Assembly (NCBI GenBank): GCA_963846775.1
Contig: CAWJXB010000006.1
Coordinates: 1,302,001 to 1,366,000 of the forward strand
Length of the DNA stretch: 64,000 nt
DNA from: CAVYXA01 sp963846775
GTDB taxonomy: Bacteria; Verrucomicrobiota; Verrucomicrobiia; Chthoniobacterales; UBA10450
Direction: 5' to 3'
Shown here: positions 15,982 to 24,912 of the stretch, in pieces
Position numbering within the stretch: the first letter of the stretch is position 1
Layout of the letters: every line of letters begins with the position of its first letter
The notes under the pieces: model-generated
The model's database searches: none
Told to the model about the DNA's origin: nothing
What the model saw: the letters and a program-made list of their open reading frames with translations, nothing else
Made by a program: the position numbers and the translations under genes

Positions 15982-17745
15982 CTAGATGCGCTTTCTAACT
16001 TGTCGCACCGTAAATCTTGCCCCTTGAAAGACCGTCCGGATCTCCACCGAGGTATGATAATGCTCCCAAATATATTGAATTAACAGCTTCGCTTTTCGCT
16101 CATTGCAGATGAGAAAAATATCGTCCCGATTGTAAAAGGCCTGGTACAGATCATCAATTCCAAAGGACTTGAGGCGATTTGCCACAAATGGGTCCTGATT
16201 GCCAACCCCCAGCCCCAAAATCTGCAGTTCGTTTGTCACAGGGGCAGCTTGTGCGGGAAGCTGATATGCCTCAAATGGAAAATCTCCTCCCCAGATCACA
16301 AAAAGCTGATCGACTCGCGGCTGTAACCGCGCGATGTCGTCTCGAAAACTTTTTTGGAACGATGCCTGATCTTGGCTCAGATCACTGGCCGCTTTGATCT
16401 GGCCGATACAGAGAATTGCCAGACAAATCCCAACTAGCGATGCCAGTATTTTCGAAGTGAACGGACCGCTGGCAGACGGCCGCTGCCATTCTTCCGATGT
16501 TTGGCCCCACAAGCTCAACAGTATTGTGTAAAGACCACACAGCATGACCATCCACACCCGATACGGCAGATGTCTCTCAATTAAATCGATTCCAAAACAA
16601 ATGATCAAACACCAGACTAAAGCCAAGAGGGAAAACCATCGCAGCACTCCGGCACCCGCGACAACCACCAGCACGAGTAACGCCAGTAGCGCAAGTCCGC
16701 TGTACGAGAGGAGCGATTTTCTAAGATCGAGGAGAAGCTGCTGCAAGGCCATTGCAGGCTGCGGCGATAATGACGCATGCTGAGATACGAACAAGAGATT
16801 CTGCAAACTATACACTCTCGGATCGACATAGAACCAGGTTGCTAACATAACGAGATCATTTCGACTCCATCCGATCTGTTGGCAGACGGATTTGGTCCTT
16901 TTGTTCCAGACAATTTTATGCCGGTCAATGAAATCAGCTCTAACACTATTATAGCGGTAGAATTGTTCCCAGCCGGGCGACCGATTATAATAGGCCTGTT
17001 GCCCCCATTGCAAAAGCACCGCGATCAGAAGAACGAAACAAACGGTCGGGACCAGGCGGCGTAACGTTCCGCCAGCATTCCTTACCAAGGCATATCCATA
17101 GAGCGGTAGCATCAACAAAAGAACCAATGCCAAGCTGTGGATCCTGACGAGGCCTGCCAGAATCATCAACGCCGACGCGATCGTCAGGGCACAATTGTTC
17201 CATAGCGTTGTTGCGTACGGTCTAACCGTTGTCGCGAACAGCAAAAGTGTGCCTGCTATCGCAAGATAGCCGGCACTGATCGTAAATTGCGGGCTTACGA
17301 TAGCCCCCAAATAAAACAGGAGAAAAGCGGCAAGCTGCAGAGCAGGGCCGCTCCACCGCGGATTTAACCTCGAAATCACATATCCCACGGTCAAACTGCC
17401 CACAAACAAATAGAGATAAATCAGTGCCCCATACCATGGAGATCCAGGAAGATGCATGTACAGGAACTTCAAAGCGAGGCCGATGAGGAAATGCTGGAAC
17501 AGTAGAAATTCGCTCGGAGGCTGACCCAATCCCTTGCCGGCCGCGTAGAGATTCATCGCAACGTCATCATTCGTTTGATATTGGAGCGTGAAGTAAAGGC
17601 AGGCCCCGGAGAAGAGCAGTACGTTCAGCACAACGATGACGAAAAAATTGCGACCGCCGTCTACGCTGATTCGAAGAGCCGCCGCAACAATTCTTGACGT
17701 CCACCTTCGTGGCGGCGATTCTGAGATGTTGGTTGAGATTTGCAA
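15982..17745 (-). CDS. Large multi-pass membrane protein, GT-C-like
   Basis: A 587-aa protein with about 12 hydrophobic segments and a periplasmic-type C-terminal domain (roughly residues 455-587). I recognise no named family. The first loop after helix 1 contains LQYQTNDDVAMNLYAAGKG, with an NDD acidic motif in the position used by GT-C glycosyltransferases. It begins the leftward operon that continues with the SMR protein, aminotransferase and second GT-C-like protein. Its start is ATG 17745, 299 bp from the divergent ACP operon. Likely a polymer-modifying membrane glycosyltransferase, an inference from topology and context only. Confidence 0.55.
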   Translation of the reverse strand: MQISTNISESPPRRWTSRIVAAALRISVDGGRNFFVIVVLNVLLFSGACLYFTLQYQTNDDVAMNLYAAGKGLGQPPSEFLLFQHFLIGLALKFLYMHLPGSPWYGALIYLYLFVGSLTVGYVISRLNPRWSGPALQLAAFLLFYLGAIVSPQFTISAGYLAIAGTLLLFATTVRPYATTLWNNCALTIASALMILAGLVRIHSLALVLLLMLPLYGYALVRNAGGTLRRLVPTVCFVLLIAVLLQWGQQAYYNRSPGWEQFYRYNSVRADFIDRHKIVWNKRTKSVCQQIGWSRNDLVMLATWFYVDPRVYSLQNLLFVSQHASLSPQPAMALQQLLLDLRKSLLSYSGLALLALLVLVVVAGAGVLRWFSLLALVWCLIICFGIDLIERHLPYRVWMVMLCGLYTILLSLWGQTSEEWQRPSASGPFTSKILASLVGICLAILCIGQIKAASDLSQDQASFQKSFRDDIARLQPRVDQLFVIWGGDFPFEAYQLPAQAAPVTNELQILGLGVGNQDPFVANRLKSFGIDDLYQAFYNRDDIFLICNERKAKLLIQYIWEHYHTSVEIRTVFQGARFTVRQVRKRI

Positions 17746-18044
17746 AACTGGCCCTGTCTCCTTTGCGTTTAACTCTTTGGACCTTGACGCTGCATGTACA
17801 TTTCTCGGCGCTATGAAGCGCCCGACTACACACGTGATATATCCGTCGTTGCACGAAAATGCCAGAGCGATATGTCCCCTGCGCGTCTGTGCCGCTTCGG
17901 AAAGTGTGCATCTATCGAATCGATGAGCCTTGCGCGAGACTTGGAATCGAATTGATTATGAGCTCGTTCGCGAAAATTCACTAGCAAGCGAGGAATTTTC
18001 TCTGTGCACGACGCCATGGCGAACGGCAAATTTTTGGAAAAGCG
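17746..18044. other. Divergent intergenic region between the two polysaccharide operons
   Basis: 299 bp between head-to-head operons, so it must hold promoters for both directions. I find no box pair strong enough to name. The ACP start is preceded by TTGGAAAAGCG, a usable ribosome-binding site. Confidence 0.5.
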
Positions 18045-18287
18045 ATGACCATTATGCATGAATTGGAGAAATTGATGGCGGGTATTTTGATGTGTGACCC
18101 GGGAACCCTGCCGCCGGAGTCAACGCCGTTGCGCGAGATCAAGGGCTGGGATTCGCTCAAACATGTTCTGCTCGTAGTTGGGCTCGAAAGGCACTTGAAC
18201 ACGAAACTGACAGCGGAGGAGATACACGGAATTGTGACCTTGGCTGATGTGGCGTGCGTTCTAAAACGGAAGGATACGAATGCCTGA
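18045..18287 (+). CDS. Acyl carrier protein
   Basis: An 80-aa carrier protein. The phosphopantetheine attachment serine is Ser37 in GWDSLKHV, with the usual acidic helix after it (VGLERHLNTKLTAEEI). It is too divergent, and in the wrong setting, to be the main fatty-acid ACP. It is the first gene of a rightward operon and overlaps the SDR gene by 8 bp. The SDR in turn overlaps an adenylation enzyme, so the three form a tightly coupled cassette. It is expected to carry an activated amino acid or acyl group destined for the surface glycan. ATG 18045 is used; a second ATG three codons later is equally possible. Confidence 0.9.
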   Translation: MTIMHELEKLMAGILMCDPGTLPPESTPLREIKGWDSLKHVLLVVGLERHLNTKLTAEEIHGIVTLADVACVLKRKDTNA

Positions 18288-19011
18288 TCGGTCGATGCTG
18301 ATTACTGGCGCCGCCGGCGCCATCGGACGACATCTTGTTGACGAATTTCGTAACGACGGCTGGGTCGTATGTGGGCTCGATCGAACGTGCCCGGCTCATC
18401 CTGACCGTGAGGGATTTTCATTTCAGGAGTGCGATCTTTCCGACGGCGCCGACGCTGAGAAGAAGATCGACATTTTTCATCAACGCTTCGGCGTCTTCGA
18501 TGCAGTGATCAACTGTGCGGGCCTGATCGCCAACTCCCCTTTACTCTCTTTGGTCGAAGGCCACCTGGTTCATCATGATTTCAGGTTATGGGATACGGTT
18601 CTCTCCTCATGTCTGTCTTCCGCGTTCTATGTGACAGCGTGCACAGCGCCTCAAATGGTCCGCTGCGGCAAAAACGGCGTTATCATTAACATCAGCTCCA
18701 TTTGCAGTCGTGGAAACGCAGGGCAGGCAGCTTATTCTGCAGCCAAGGGTGGTTTAAACAGTCTCACGTTGGCATTGGCAAAGGAGCTTGGTCCAATGGG
18801 AATCCGGGTTGTCGCCGTCGCGCCCGGCTACTTTGATACAACATCAACACGGCAACATGTCCCTGTTGCCAAGCTTGAGGAAATAACGCGTTCGATACCA
18901 CTGAAGCGTTTGGGCAAGGTGGAGGAGGTCGCGTCCGCCGTGAGATTCATCCTGGCAAACGATTACGTAAACGGAACGGTAATCGAATTAGATGGGGGAC
19001 TGGTTCTTTGA
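18280..19011 (+). CDS. Short-chain dehydrogenase/reductase (FabG-like)
   Basis: A classical SDR of 243 aa. The NAD(P)-binding motif is TGAAGAIGRHL, with the catalytic Ser in NISSICSRG and YSAAKGG giving the Tyr and Lys. The C-terminus VNGTVIELDGGLVL is the usual end of FabG-type reductases. The gene overlaps the ACP upstream by 8 bp and the adenylation enzyme downstream by 4 bp. The context suggests it reduces or oxidises a carrier-bound intermediate, or a sugar, rather than serving general fatty-acid synthesis. Family certain, substrate unknown. Confidence 0.9.
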   Translation: MPDRSMLITGAAGAIGRHLVDEFRNDGWVVCGLDRTCPAHPDREGFSFQECDLSDGADAEKKIDIFHQRFGVFDAVINCAGLIANSPLLSLVEGHLVHHDFRLWDTVLSSCLSSAFYVTACTAPQMVRCGKNGVIINISSICSRGNAGQAAYSAAKGGLNSLTLALAKELGPMGIRVVAVAPGYFDTTSTRQHVPVAKLEEITRSIPLKRLGKVEEVASAVRFILANDYVNGTVIELDGGLVL

Positions 19012-20549
19012 GCGCTTATCCACATCACGTTGCGGACTTGTTTCGGGATGTCGTCAAAGCGCATGGCCAGAAGGCGGCTCTCGTTTGGTCAGATCGTGCA
19101 GTGACAACCTTCGACGAGCTGGATAGACTCTCCGACAAAGCAGCCAGGTACCTTTACACCCAGGGAATTCGGAAAGGCGACCGCGTTTGCATTGGCTTGG
19201 ACAAGTGCGCAATGGCGTACGCCATCATCATCGCCTGCCTCAAGATCGGCGCGCCATACTTTGTGATCGATCCATCAAATCCAGTCGCACGCATTTCGCA
19301 CATTCTCGACAGGTGCAGACCGAAGATCCTTTTCTCGACAAAAGAGGAGGCCCTCGATCTGCCGAACCACAGAGTGGTGCAGATCGATCCAGAGAATCAA
19401 TTCGCGGCAATCGACGGTACAGGCGACGACCGCTTTGAGCCTAAGACGGACATCGTCGGCACCGATCCAGCGTACATCATGTTCACGTCTGGATCGACTG
19501 GGTTCCCAAAAGGAGCTGTGATGTCTCACTGCAATCTTCTCAATTTCATTGCGTGGGCCCGCCAGGAGTTTTCGATCACCCCGAGTGATCTCTTCACAGG
19601 CGTGAATCCAATCTACTTCGACAACTCGGTTTTTGACTTCTATGCCAGCGCTTTGAATGGAGCGGCGATGGCGCCATTCGATGCCCCTACGATGAGCGAC
19701 CCGTATCAGGTCTTGCGGCGAATCGGCAGTTTGCGGTGCACGATCTACTTCTCTGTCCCGTCATTGCTAATTTATTTTCAAGTTCTGAGAATGCTTACAC
19801 CGGCATCGTTTCCTCATATCCGCACTGTCATCTTCGGCGGTGAAGGATATCCCAAGACCAAGCTTAAAGAGCTGTTCGACTGTCTTTATCCTCGCGTGGA
19901 ACTTGTCAATGTCTATGGTCCAACCGAATGCAGCTGCATTTGTTCCGCCTATCGCATCAGCCGGGTCGATTTCGAAAACCTCGATGGATATCCTTCCCTT
20001 GGAGGGCCTATACCCAATTTTTCTTTTACAATATTGAACGAAGCAGGGAAAGCCGCTGCCGCTGGGGAAGTAGGCGAATTATATCTGGGAGGGCCTTGTG
20101 TTGGATTGGGGTATTTCAACGATCCGGAACTCACGCAGGAAGCATTCGGACAGAATCCCCTTCACGCCCGCTACCATGAACGCGTTTACCGTACTGGCGA
20201 TCTCGTCTCGATCTCCAAGGACGACGGTAAGATCTACTTCGTGGGGCGAAAGGACAATCAAATCAAGCACCAGGGATACCGGATCGAGCTGGAAGAGATC
20301 GAGCATGCCCTTCGTAGTATCCCTGGAGTTGACGAGGCTGTGGCGCTTCACACCACGAAGAACGGCATCAGTCTGATTGTCGCAGTTGTTGCGTCGAGTA
20401 ACGGGCTCAATCCCGGGGCAATTCGCGAGCAAGCATCGAAGCTCCTTCCCGATTATATGGTGCCAAGCAAAATCGACGTTTCTCAGCAGTTGCCCAAGAA
20501 CGCGAACGGCAAAATAGATCGCAGGCTCCTTGAATCGCGCTATTGCTGA
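19008..20549 (+). CDS. Amino-acid-type adenylation enzyme (DltA/NRPS A-domain-like)
   Basis: A 513-aa stand-alone adenylation enzyme of the ANL superfamily. Core motifs are complete: A3 YIMFTSGSTGFPKGA (157-171), A5 NVYGPTECS, A7 YRTGDLV, A8 GRKDNQIKHQGYRIELEE, and A10 LPKNANGKIDRR with its catalytic lysine. At A4 the segment IYFDNSVFDFY places Asp205 where amino-acid-activating domains keep the aspartate that holds the substrate amino group (Asp235 of GrsA). This suggests an amino acid substrate, as for DltA. Translation starts at TTG 19008, overlapping the SDR stop. The likely partner is the ACP at 18045. The product would be an aminoacyl-ACP used to acylate a sugar or membrane acceptor. 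Confidence 0.88.
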   Translation: MSAYPHHVADLFRDVVKAHGQKAALVWSDRAVTTFDELDRLSDKAARYLYTQGIRKGDRVCIGLDKCAMAYAIIIACLKIGAPYFVIDPSNPVARISHILDRCRPKILFSTKEEALDLPNHRVVQIDPENQFAAIDGTGDDRFEPKTDIVGTDPAYIMFTSGSTGFPKGAVMSHCNLLNFIAWARQEFSITPSDLFTGVNPIYFDNSVFDFYASALNGAAMAPFDAPTMSDPYQVLRRIGSLRCTIYFSVPSLLIYFQVLRMLTPASFPHIRTVIFGGEGYPKTKLKELFDCLYPRVELVNVYGPTECSCICSAYRISRVDFENLDGYPSLGGPIPNFSFTILNEAGKAAAAGEVGELYLGGPCVGLGYFNDPELTQEAFGQNPLHARYHERVYRTGDLVSISKDDGKIYFVGRKDNQIKHQGYRIELEEIEHALRSIPGVDEAVALHTTKNGISLIVAVVASSNGLNPGAIREQASKLLPDYMVPSKIDVSQQLPKNANGKIDRRLLESRYC

Positions 20550-20553
20550 CGAG

Positions 20554-21489
20554 ATGAAAATCTCCGTCGTCACAACACTCTACAACTCTGCCCCCTACAT
20601 CGCCGAGTTCGCAAAGCGGATCGAGGCCGAGTTGAAAAATCTCACTAGCGACTACGAGCTGGTTCTGGTCGATGATGGATCGCCTGACGATTCGTTACGG
20701 GTTGCCTTGCGATTGTTGCCAGCAGAGCCGCGCCTCAAGGTCATCGAACTTTCACGGAACTTCGGACATCACAAGGCTATCATGACCGGGCTCGAATACG
20801 CGTCCGGTGATCTGATCTTTTTAATCGACGTGGACTTGGAAGAACCACCAGAGCTGCTAAGCAAGTTTTTCCCGATCCTCCGCGACGAACAACTGGACGT
20901 TGTGTTTGGCTTGCAAAAGACCCGTAAAGGGGCGCTGTTCGAACGAGTCTCTGGACATTTGGCTTGGAAACTCGTGAACCTTTTTCTTCCAGTGAAAATC
21001 CCGTACAGCCACAGCACTGTTCGCCTGATGACGCGGGATTATGTAAACGCTCTCGTCCGTCACAAGGAACATATGACAAGCATCGGCGGACTCTGGGTGA
21101 TGACTGGGTTCAAGCAAAAAGGCGTTACCTTCGAAAAAGGGTCTCGTGGTCGGACAAGCTACAGCATAGGCAGGCGACTGATTGCTCTGCTGGACAGCAT
21201 CACGTCATTCAGCGAGCTGCCGCTTTTTATGATCTTCTACATCGGATGTGCGGTTATCTTTGTCTCGATAGTTATGGGTGTGTTTTTGATCGTCAGGCGG
21301 TTGAATGGACATTTACTCGAAGGTTGGGCTTCAACGATTGTGTCGATATCATTCTTCGGAGGTCTGACAATGTTTTCCATCGGGGTCGTGGGGCTTTACG
21401 TTTCGCGAATCTTCATTGAAACTAAAGGACGCCCTTATGTCCTGATCCGAAAAATTCATGGCCAGGAATCGAGGCCTGAAGGCAGTTGA
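20554..21489 (+). CDS. Polyprenyl-phosphate glycosyltransferase (GT2, GtrB/ArnC-like)
   Basis: A 311-aa inner-membrane glycosyltransferase. The GT-A domain starts ISVVTTLYNSAPYI and has LVLVDDGSPDDS and the donor-site motif FLIDVDLEEPPELL. GGLWVMTGFKQKGV follows, then two C-terminal transmembrane helices (about 225-250 and 262-290). This layout is that of GtrB/ArnC/DPM1-like enzymes that load a sugar on polyprenyl phosphate at the cytoplasmic face. ATG 20554 starts at the first strand, 4 bp after the adenylation gene. It fits with the SMR and GT-C proteins across the divergent promoter: load, flip, transfer. Confidence 0.88.
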   Translation: MKISVVTTLYNSAPYIAEFAKRIEAELKNLTSDYELVLVDDGSPDDSLRVALRLLPAEPRLKVIELSRNFGHHKAIMTGLEYASGDLIFLIDVDLEEPPELLSKFFPILRDEQLDVVFGLQKTRKGALFERVSGHLAWKLVNLFLPVKIPYSHSTVRLMTRDYVNALVRHKEHMTSIGGLWVMTGFKQKGVTFEKGSRGRTSYSIGRRLIALLDSITSFSELPLFMIFYIGCAVIFVSIVMGVFLIVRRLNGHLLEGWASTIVSISFFGGLTMFSIGVVGLYVSRIFIETKGRPYVLIRKIHGQESRPEGS

Positions 21490-21509
21490 TTACCACGCCT
21501 GCGTTTGAG

Positions 21510-22206
21510 ATGACCAAAGCGACAATTAAAGAATATTACGCCGATTTTTACTCAAAGCAGAATCCGTCGCGAGTTTATCCCGTAGAATTTGTCGTTCGTA
21601 CAGTTCCTGGGCACATATCCCGGTCTCAAGCTTGATCGCTCGCGTTTTCGGGGTGCAAGGATTCTCGACCTTGGTTTCGGTGACGGTCGTAATATGCCGC
21701 TTCTGCACGATCTCGGCTTTGAAATCTACGGTGTCGAGATTTCAGAGAAAATCTGCCGGTTAACGGAAGAACGGATGGAGCGACTCGGGGTTCCCGTCCA
21801 CCTGGCCATTGGCGATAATTCGCACATTTCTTTTGATGCCGACACCTTCGACTTCGTGCTGGCTTGCCACTCATGTTACTACGTGAATGAAGGCGAAACT
21901 TTCGAAGATAACCTGCGAGAAATTGCAAGAGTCTTGCGCTCCCGGGGGCGTTTCATCTTTTCCCTGGCGAAGACGGACAGCTACATTCTGAACTCTGCGG
22001 AGCGCCTGGAGAAGGGTCTGTATCGAATCACGCAGGATCCACGCAGCGTCCGAAACGGCAGCGTTTTTCGCGCCTTCGGGTCAAAGGAAGAGATTCTTGA
22101 TCAGCTCGGCGTTTATTTCAGCGATTTTTCGCTCGGTCTCTGCGAAAACGATTATTACGGCATCTACGAAAAGGTCTGGATCGGAACCTGTTTGAAACGA
22201 AACTAA
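21510..22206 (+). CDS. Class I SAM methyltransferase, frameshifted near the N-terminus
   Basis: From ATG 21510 the frame encodes a conserved-looking N-terminus (ATIKEYYADFYSKQ, then YPVEFVVRT) and then hits a stop. The rest continues one frame over as FLGTYPGLKLDRSRF and the SAM-binding motif ILDLGFGDGRNM, ending at 22206. Removing one base at about 21603 restores a protein of about 231 aa. The uninterrupted downstream frame, from TTG 21589, is 205 aa and still holds the whole methyltransferase core (motif I, then IGDNSHISFDADTFDFVLA). It may be a sequencing indel or a real mutation. The role is probably methylation of a sugar or acyl group in the locus. Confidence 0.8.
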
Positions 22207-22213
22207 CGCGCTA

Positions 22214-22888
22214 ATGTCCAGGATCATTGTGTTCGGTACCGGGAGAGGCGCAAATGTGGCGACACGCTACATGAGCGATGACAGCACCCACGAAATCATC
22301 GCATATACCGTCGATGATGATTGCGCCGATCGAAAAGAGTTTATGGGGCGGCCCGTTATTCCTTTTTCGCAAATCGAAAAGGAGATTCCTCCACAAGAGA
22401 GCGAGATGTTCGTACCGCTTGGATTCCAGAGGATGAACGCTCTACGGGCGGAGAAATTTGCGGCCGCCAAAGCAAAAGGCTATTCGCTCACCAGCTACGT
22501 AAGTTCGCGGATTCTATCGTGCGAGAAACCTAAGATCGGTGAGAATTGCTTTATTCTCGAGGGAAACGTCTTCAATTACGACGTCACGATCGGCAATAAC
22601 GTCGTGATGTGGTCTGCGAATCACGTCGGGGATCTGTCAACGATTGAAGACCATGTTTTTGTTTCATCGCATGTAGTCCTCTCAGGCCAGGTGACTATCG
22701 GCGCGAACTCATTCCTCGGCGTAAATGCCACGATTTCAAATTACGTTCGTATCGGGCCTCGTTGTTACATCGGTGCTAATACATTGATTGCTCAGGACAC
22801 ACCGCCCGACAGCGTTTACGTGACGAAAGGCACATCCAGGCTGGAGCAGCTCGACAGCCTTCGCTTCCTAGAAGTGATCAAGTCGTGA
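22214..22888 (+). CDS. NeuD/PglD-like sugar O/N-acyltransferase
   Basis: A 224-aa protein of the NeuD/PglD group. An N-terminal Rossmann-like domain (SRIIVFGTGRGANVATRY, with the GxGxxA-type loop) is followed by a left-handed beta-helix of hexapeptide repeats, from about residue 105 (IGENCFILEGNVF, IGNNVVMWSANHVG, IGANSFLGVNATI). The histidine in SANHVGDLS matches the catalytic His of PglD-type enzymes. It would transfer an acetyl or other acyl group to an amino sugar nucleotide, fitting the WecE-type aminotransferase of the neighbouring operon. It may alternatively use the acyl group from the ACP cassette. It lies 7 bp after the methyltransferase. Confidence 0.85.
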   Translation: MSRIIVFGTGRGANVATRYMSDDSTHEIIAYTVDDDCADRKEFMGRPVIPFSQIEKEIPPQESEMFVPLGFQRMNALRAEKFAAAKAKGYSLTSYVSSRILSCEKPKIGENCFILEGNVFNYDVTIGNNVVMWSANHVGDLSTIEDHVFVSSHVVLSGQVTIGANSFLGVNATISNYVRIGPRCYIGANTLIAQDTPPDSVYVTKGTSRLEQLDSLRFLEVIKS

Positions 22889-22907
22889 GAGCGTACCGCG
22901 CGCCAAA

Positions 22908-23951
22908 ATGAAACAAGACCTTTTGGACATTTATGTTTGTCCTGTGAGCCACTCGCGCTTACGTACGTTGGCAACCGAATCAGCGGAAAGCGACGAGATG
23001 ATTGAGGGGGAACTCGTGTCTGAGACAGGAGCGAAGTATCGTGTGCTGAATGGCGTGCCGATATTTCTGCCTGCGTCTTTGCTCAGCCATACGGAAAAGA
23101 AAACTCAAGAGGAATATGACGCGTCGGCCGAGGAGAAGTACGACGCTGCTGTCGATTGGCTCTTCCGAAGCTTTTATGAAAACGAAGATGCAGTGCGTGA
23201 GCAGATGATTGATCTGCTGCATTTGACGCCGGGAGCGAAAGTGCTTGAGATCGGCTCGGGTACTGGCCGCGATTCCTTTCGCCTTGTTCGGAGACTCAAC
23301 GATCGCGGCGAGTTTTTCGTTCAGGACCTCTCAGAGCAAATGGTGCTTAAGACTCGTGAACGGCTGAAAGCTGAAAGTGCGAGGCTCGGGCCCTTTGTGA
23401 AGATCAACTGCTTTGTGTCCACGGCACGGTTTCTTCCCATCCCAGATGCGTACTTCGATGCGGTGTTTCACTTTGGGGGCTTTAACAACTTCAGCGAACC
23501 AAAGAAGACGCTTGCAGAAATGACGAGAGTTGTAAAGCAGGGTGGGCGTATTGTGTTCGGGGATGAGTCGCTGCCTCCCTGGCTCGAAGGAACAGAATTC
23601 GGCGAGATAATCGTCGCGAATAATCCGCTCTTCAAACACAAGATGCCCCTTGAACATCTGCCAATTAACGCGCGCGAGGTCACCTTGCGCTGGATCCTGG
23701 GCGGATGTTTTTATCTCGTCGACTTCAAAGTTGGAAACGGCCCGCCTCCGGTCGATATGGATCTACCGCATAAGGGCTGGCGTGGAGGCACAATGAGGAC
23801 ACGCTATTATGGACGCCTGGAAGGTATAACACCCGAAGCGCGAAAGATGGCGATTGAGGCTGCTAAAAGGAAAGGCTTGAGCGTACACGAGTGGCTTGAT
23901 TCAGTCGTGCGCAAAGAGGCAAAGTCGGATGGCGCGGCAACACGTGATTGA
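22908..23951 (+). CDS. SAM methyltransferase with Trm112-like N-terminal domain
   Basis: A 347-aa protein. Residues 1-55 resemble a Trm112/YcaR-type domain (DIYVCPVSHSRLRTL ... YRVLNGVPIFLP), but only one cysteine of a zinc knuckle is visible. The class I methyltransferase core starts at about 105 with VLEIGSGTGRDSFRL, followed by FHFGGFNNFSEPKKTLAEM. An additional C-terminal stretch of about 70 aa ends in a helix GLSVHEWLDSVV. Same strand, 20 bp after the NeuD-like gene, so it is in the same operon. The substrate is unknown; likely a glycan or lipid-linked intermediate. Confidence 0.8.
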   Translation: MKQDLLDIYVCPVSHSRLRTLATESAESDEMIEGELVSETGAKYRVLNGVPIFLPASLLSHTEKKTQEEYDASAEEKYDAAVDWLFRSFYENEDAVREQMIDLLHLTPGAKVLEIGSGTGRDSFRLVRRLNDRGEFFVQDLSEQMVLKTRERLKAESARLGPFVKINCFVSTARFLPIPDAYFDAVFHFGGFNNFSEPKKTLAEMTRVVKQGGRIVFGDESLPPWLEGTEFGEIIVANNPLFKHKMPLEHLPINAREVTLRWILGGCFYLVDFKVGNGPPPVDMDLPHKGWRGGTMRTRYYGRLEGITPEARKMAIEAAKRKGLSVHEWLDSVVRKEAKSDGAATRD

Positions 23952-23968
23952 TGCGGTCCAGATGAATA

Positions 23969-24871
23969 ATGAAGTGGCGAAAGCTGGGCAATATATTTAA
24001 ACCATCGGGAGAATTCGAATGGGCACGCTCCCACGCCGCGAATCCTACGCCTGAACATGTCGAAGGTGATATCTTCCGAATCTACTTCAGTGCGCGCGAT
24101 GCCAGGAACAGATCCAGTATCGCATATGTCGTAGTGGACCTGGGCGAGGACGGCCGAGTCTTGGAAATTCCGAGCGAGCCGGTTTTGCGCCCTGGGGATT
24201 TAGGAATGTTCGATGATTGTGGCGCATCTATCGGCTGTATCCTCCGAGTTGGTGATGCGCGGTATCTGTACTACATGGGATGGAACCTCGCGATGACTGT
24301 TCCCTGGAAAAACGCCATAGGGCTGGCTGTAAGCGAGTCGGGCGACGGACAATTTCGACGCTGGTCTCGATTTCCTATTGTGCCTCTCGATGAAATCGAC
24401 CCTTACACGATTTCTTATCCGTGGGTGATGTCCGACGGCGGCCGGTACCGGATGTGGTATGGTTCAAATCTGCGCTGGGGGCCCGATAAGAGGGATATGC
24501 TGCATGTCATCAAATATGCTGAATCGTTCGACGCGGTGCACTGGCAGAAGGACGATCGGATCGCCATTGGCTCCGCCTCGCCAGCAGAGAACGCAATTTG
24601 TAAACCATGCGTGGTAAAAGATCCGGATTGTTATCGCATGTGGTTCTGTAGTCGAGGAGAGAAGTATCGCATCGAGCACGCAATATCAGACGATGGACTC
24701 AGCTGGAAAAGGCTCGGGCGAGATGCAGGCATCGACGTATCGCCCGAAGGATGGGATTCTGAGATGATCGAGTATCCGTGCGTTTTCGACCACCGAGGCC
24801 AGCGCTTTTTACTTTATGCGGGCAACGGCTTTGGAGCCACAGGCTTCGGGCTCGCGGTCGAGGAGACATGA
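23969..24871 (+). CDS. GH43/32-like five-bladed propeller protein
   Basis: A 300-aa cytoplasmic protein with the repeated short strands and aromatic/aspartate pattern of glycosidase-like five-bladed beta-propellers: IYFSARDARNRSSIAYV, SYPWVMSDGGRYRMWYG, CKPCVVKDPDCYRMWF and EYPCVFDHRGQRFLLYAGNG. The same motifs occur in proteins annotated as glycosyl hydrolase-related in O-antigen clusters. No signal peptide is present, so extracellular glycan breakdown is unlikely. It may bind or remodel a sugar intermediate. Catalytic residues cannot be assigned with confidence. Confidence 0.7.
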   Translation: MKWRKLGNIFKPSGEFEWARSHAANPTPEHVEGDIFRIYFSARDARNRSSIAYVVVDLGEDGRVLEIPSEPVLRPGDLGMFDDCGASIGCILRVGDARYLYYMGWNLAMTVPWKNAIGLAVSESGDGQFRRWSRFPIVPLDEIDPYTISYPWVMSDGGRYRMWYGSNLRWGPDKRDMLHVIKYAESFDAVHWQKDDRIAIGSASPAENAICKPCVVKDPDCYRMWFCSRGEKYRIEHAISDDGLSWKRLGRDAGIDVSPEGWDSEMIEYPCVFDHRGQRFLLYAGNGFGATGFGLAVEET

Positions 24872-24912
24872 TAGATCTGCAGATTTGATCGCCATCGAGC
24901 CACACAATTAGC

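Noticed and set aside
18045..20549. ACP-SDR-adenylation genes considered as a small NRPS/PKS natural-product cluster
   Set aside because: No condensation, ketosynthase or thioesterase domain occurs in the surrounding 30 kb, and all neighbours are glycan enzymes.
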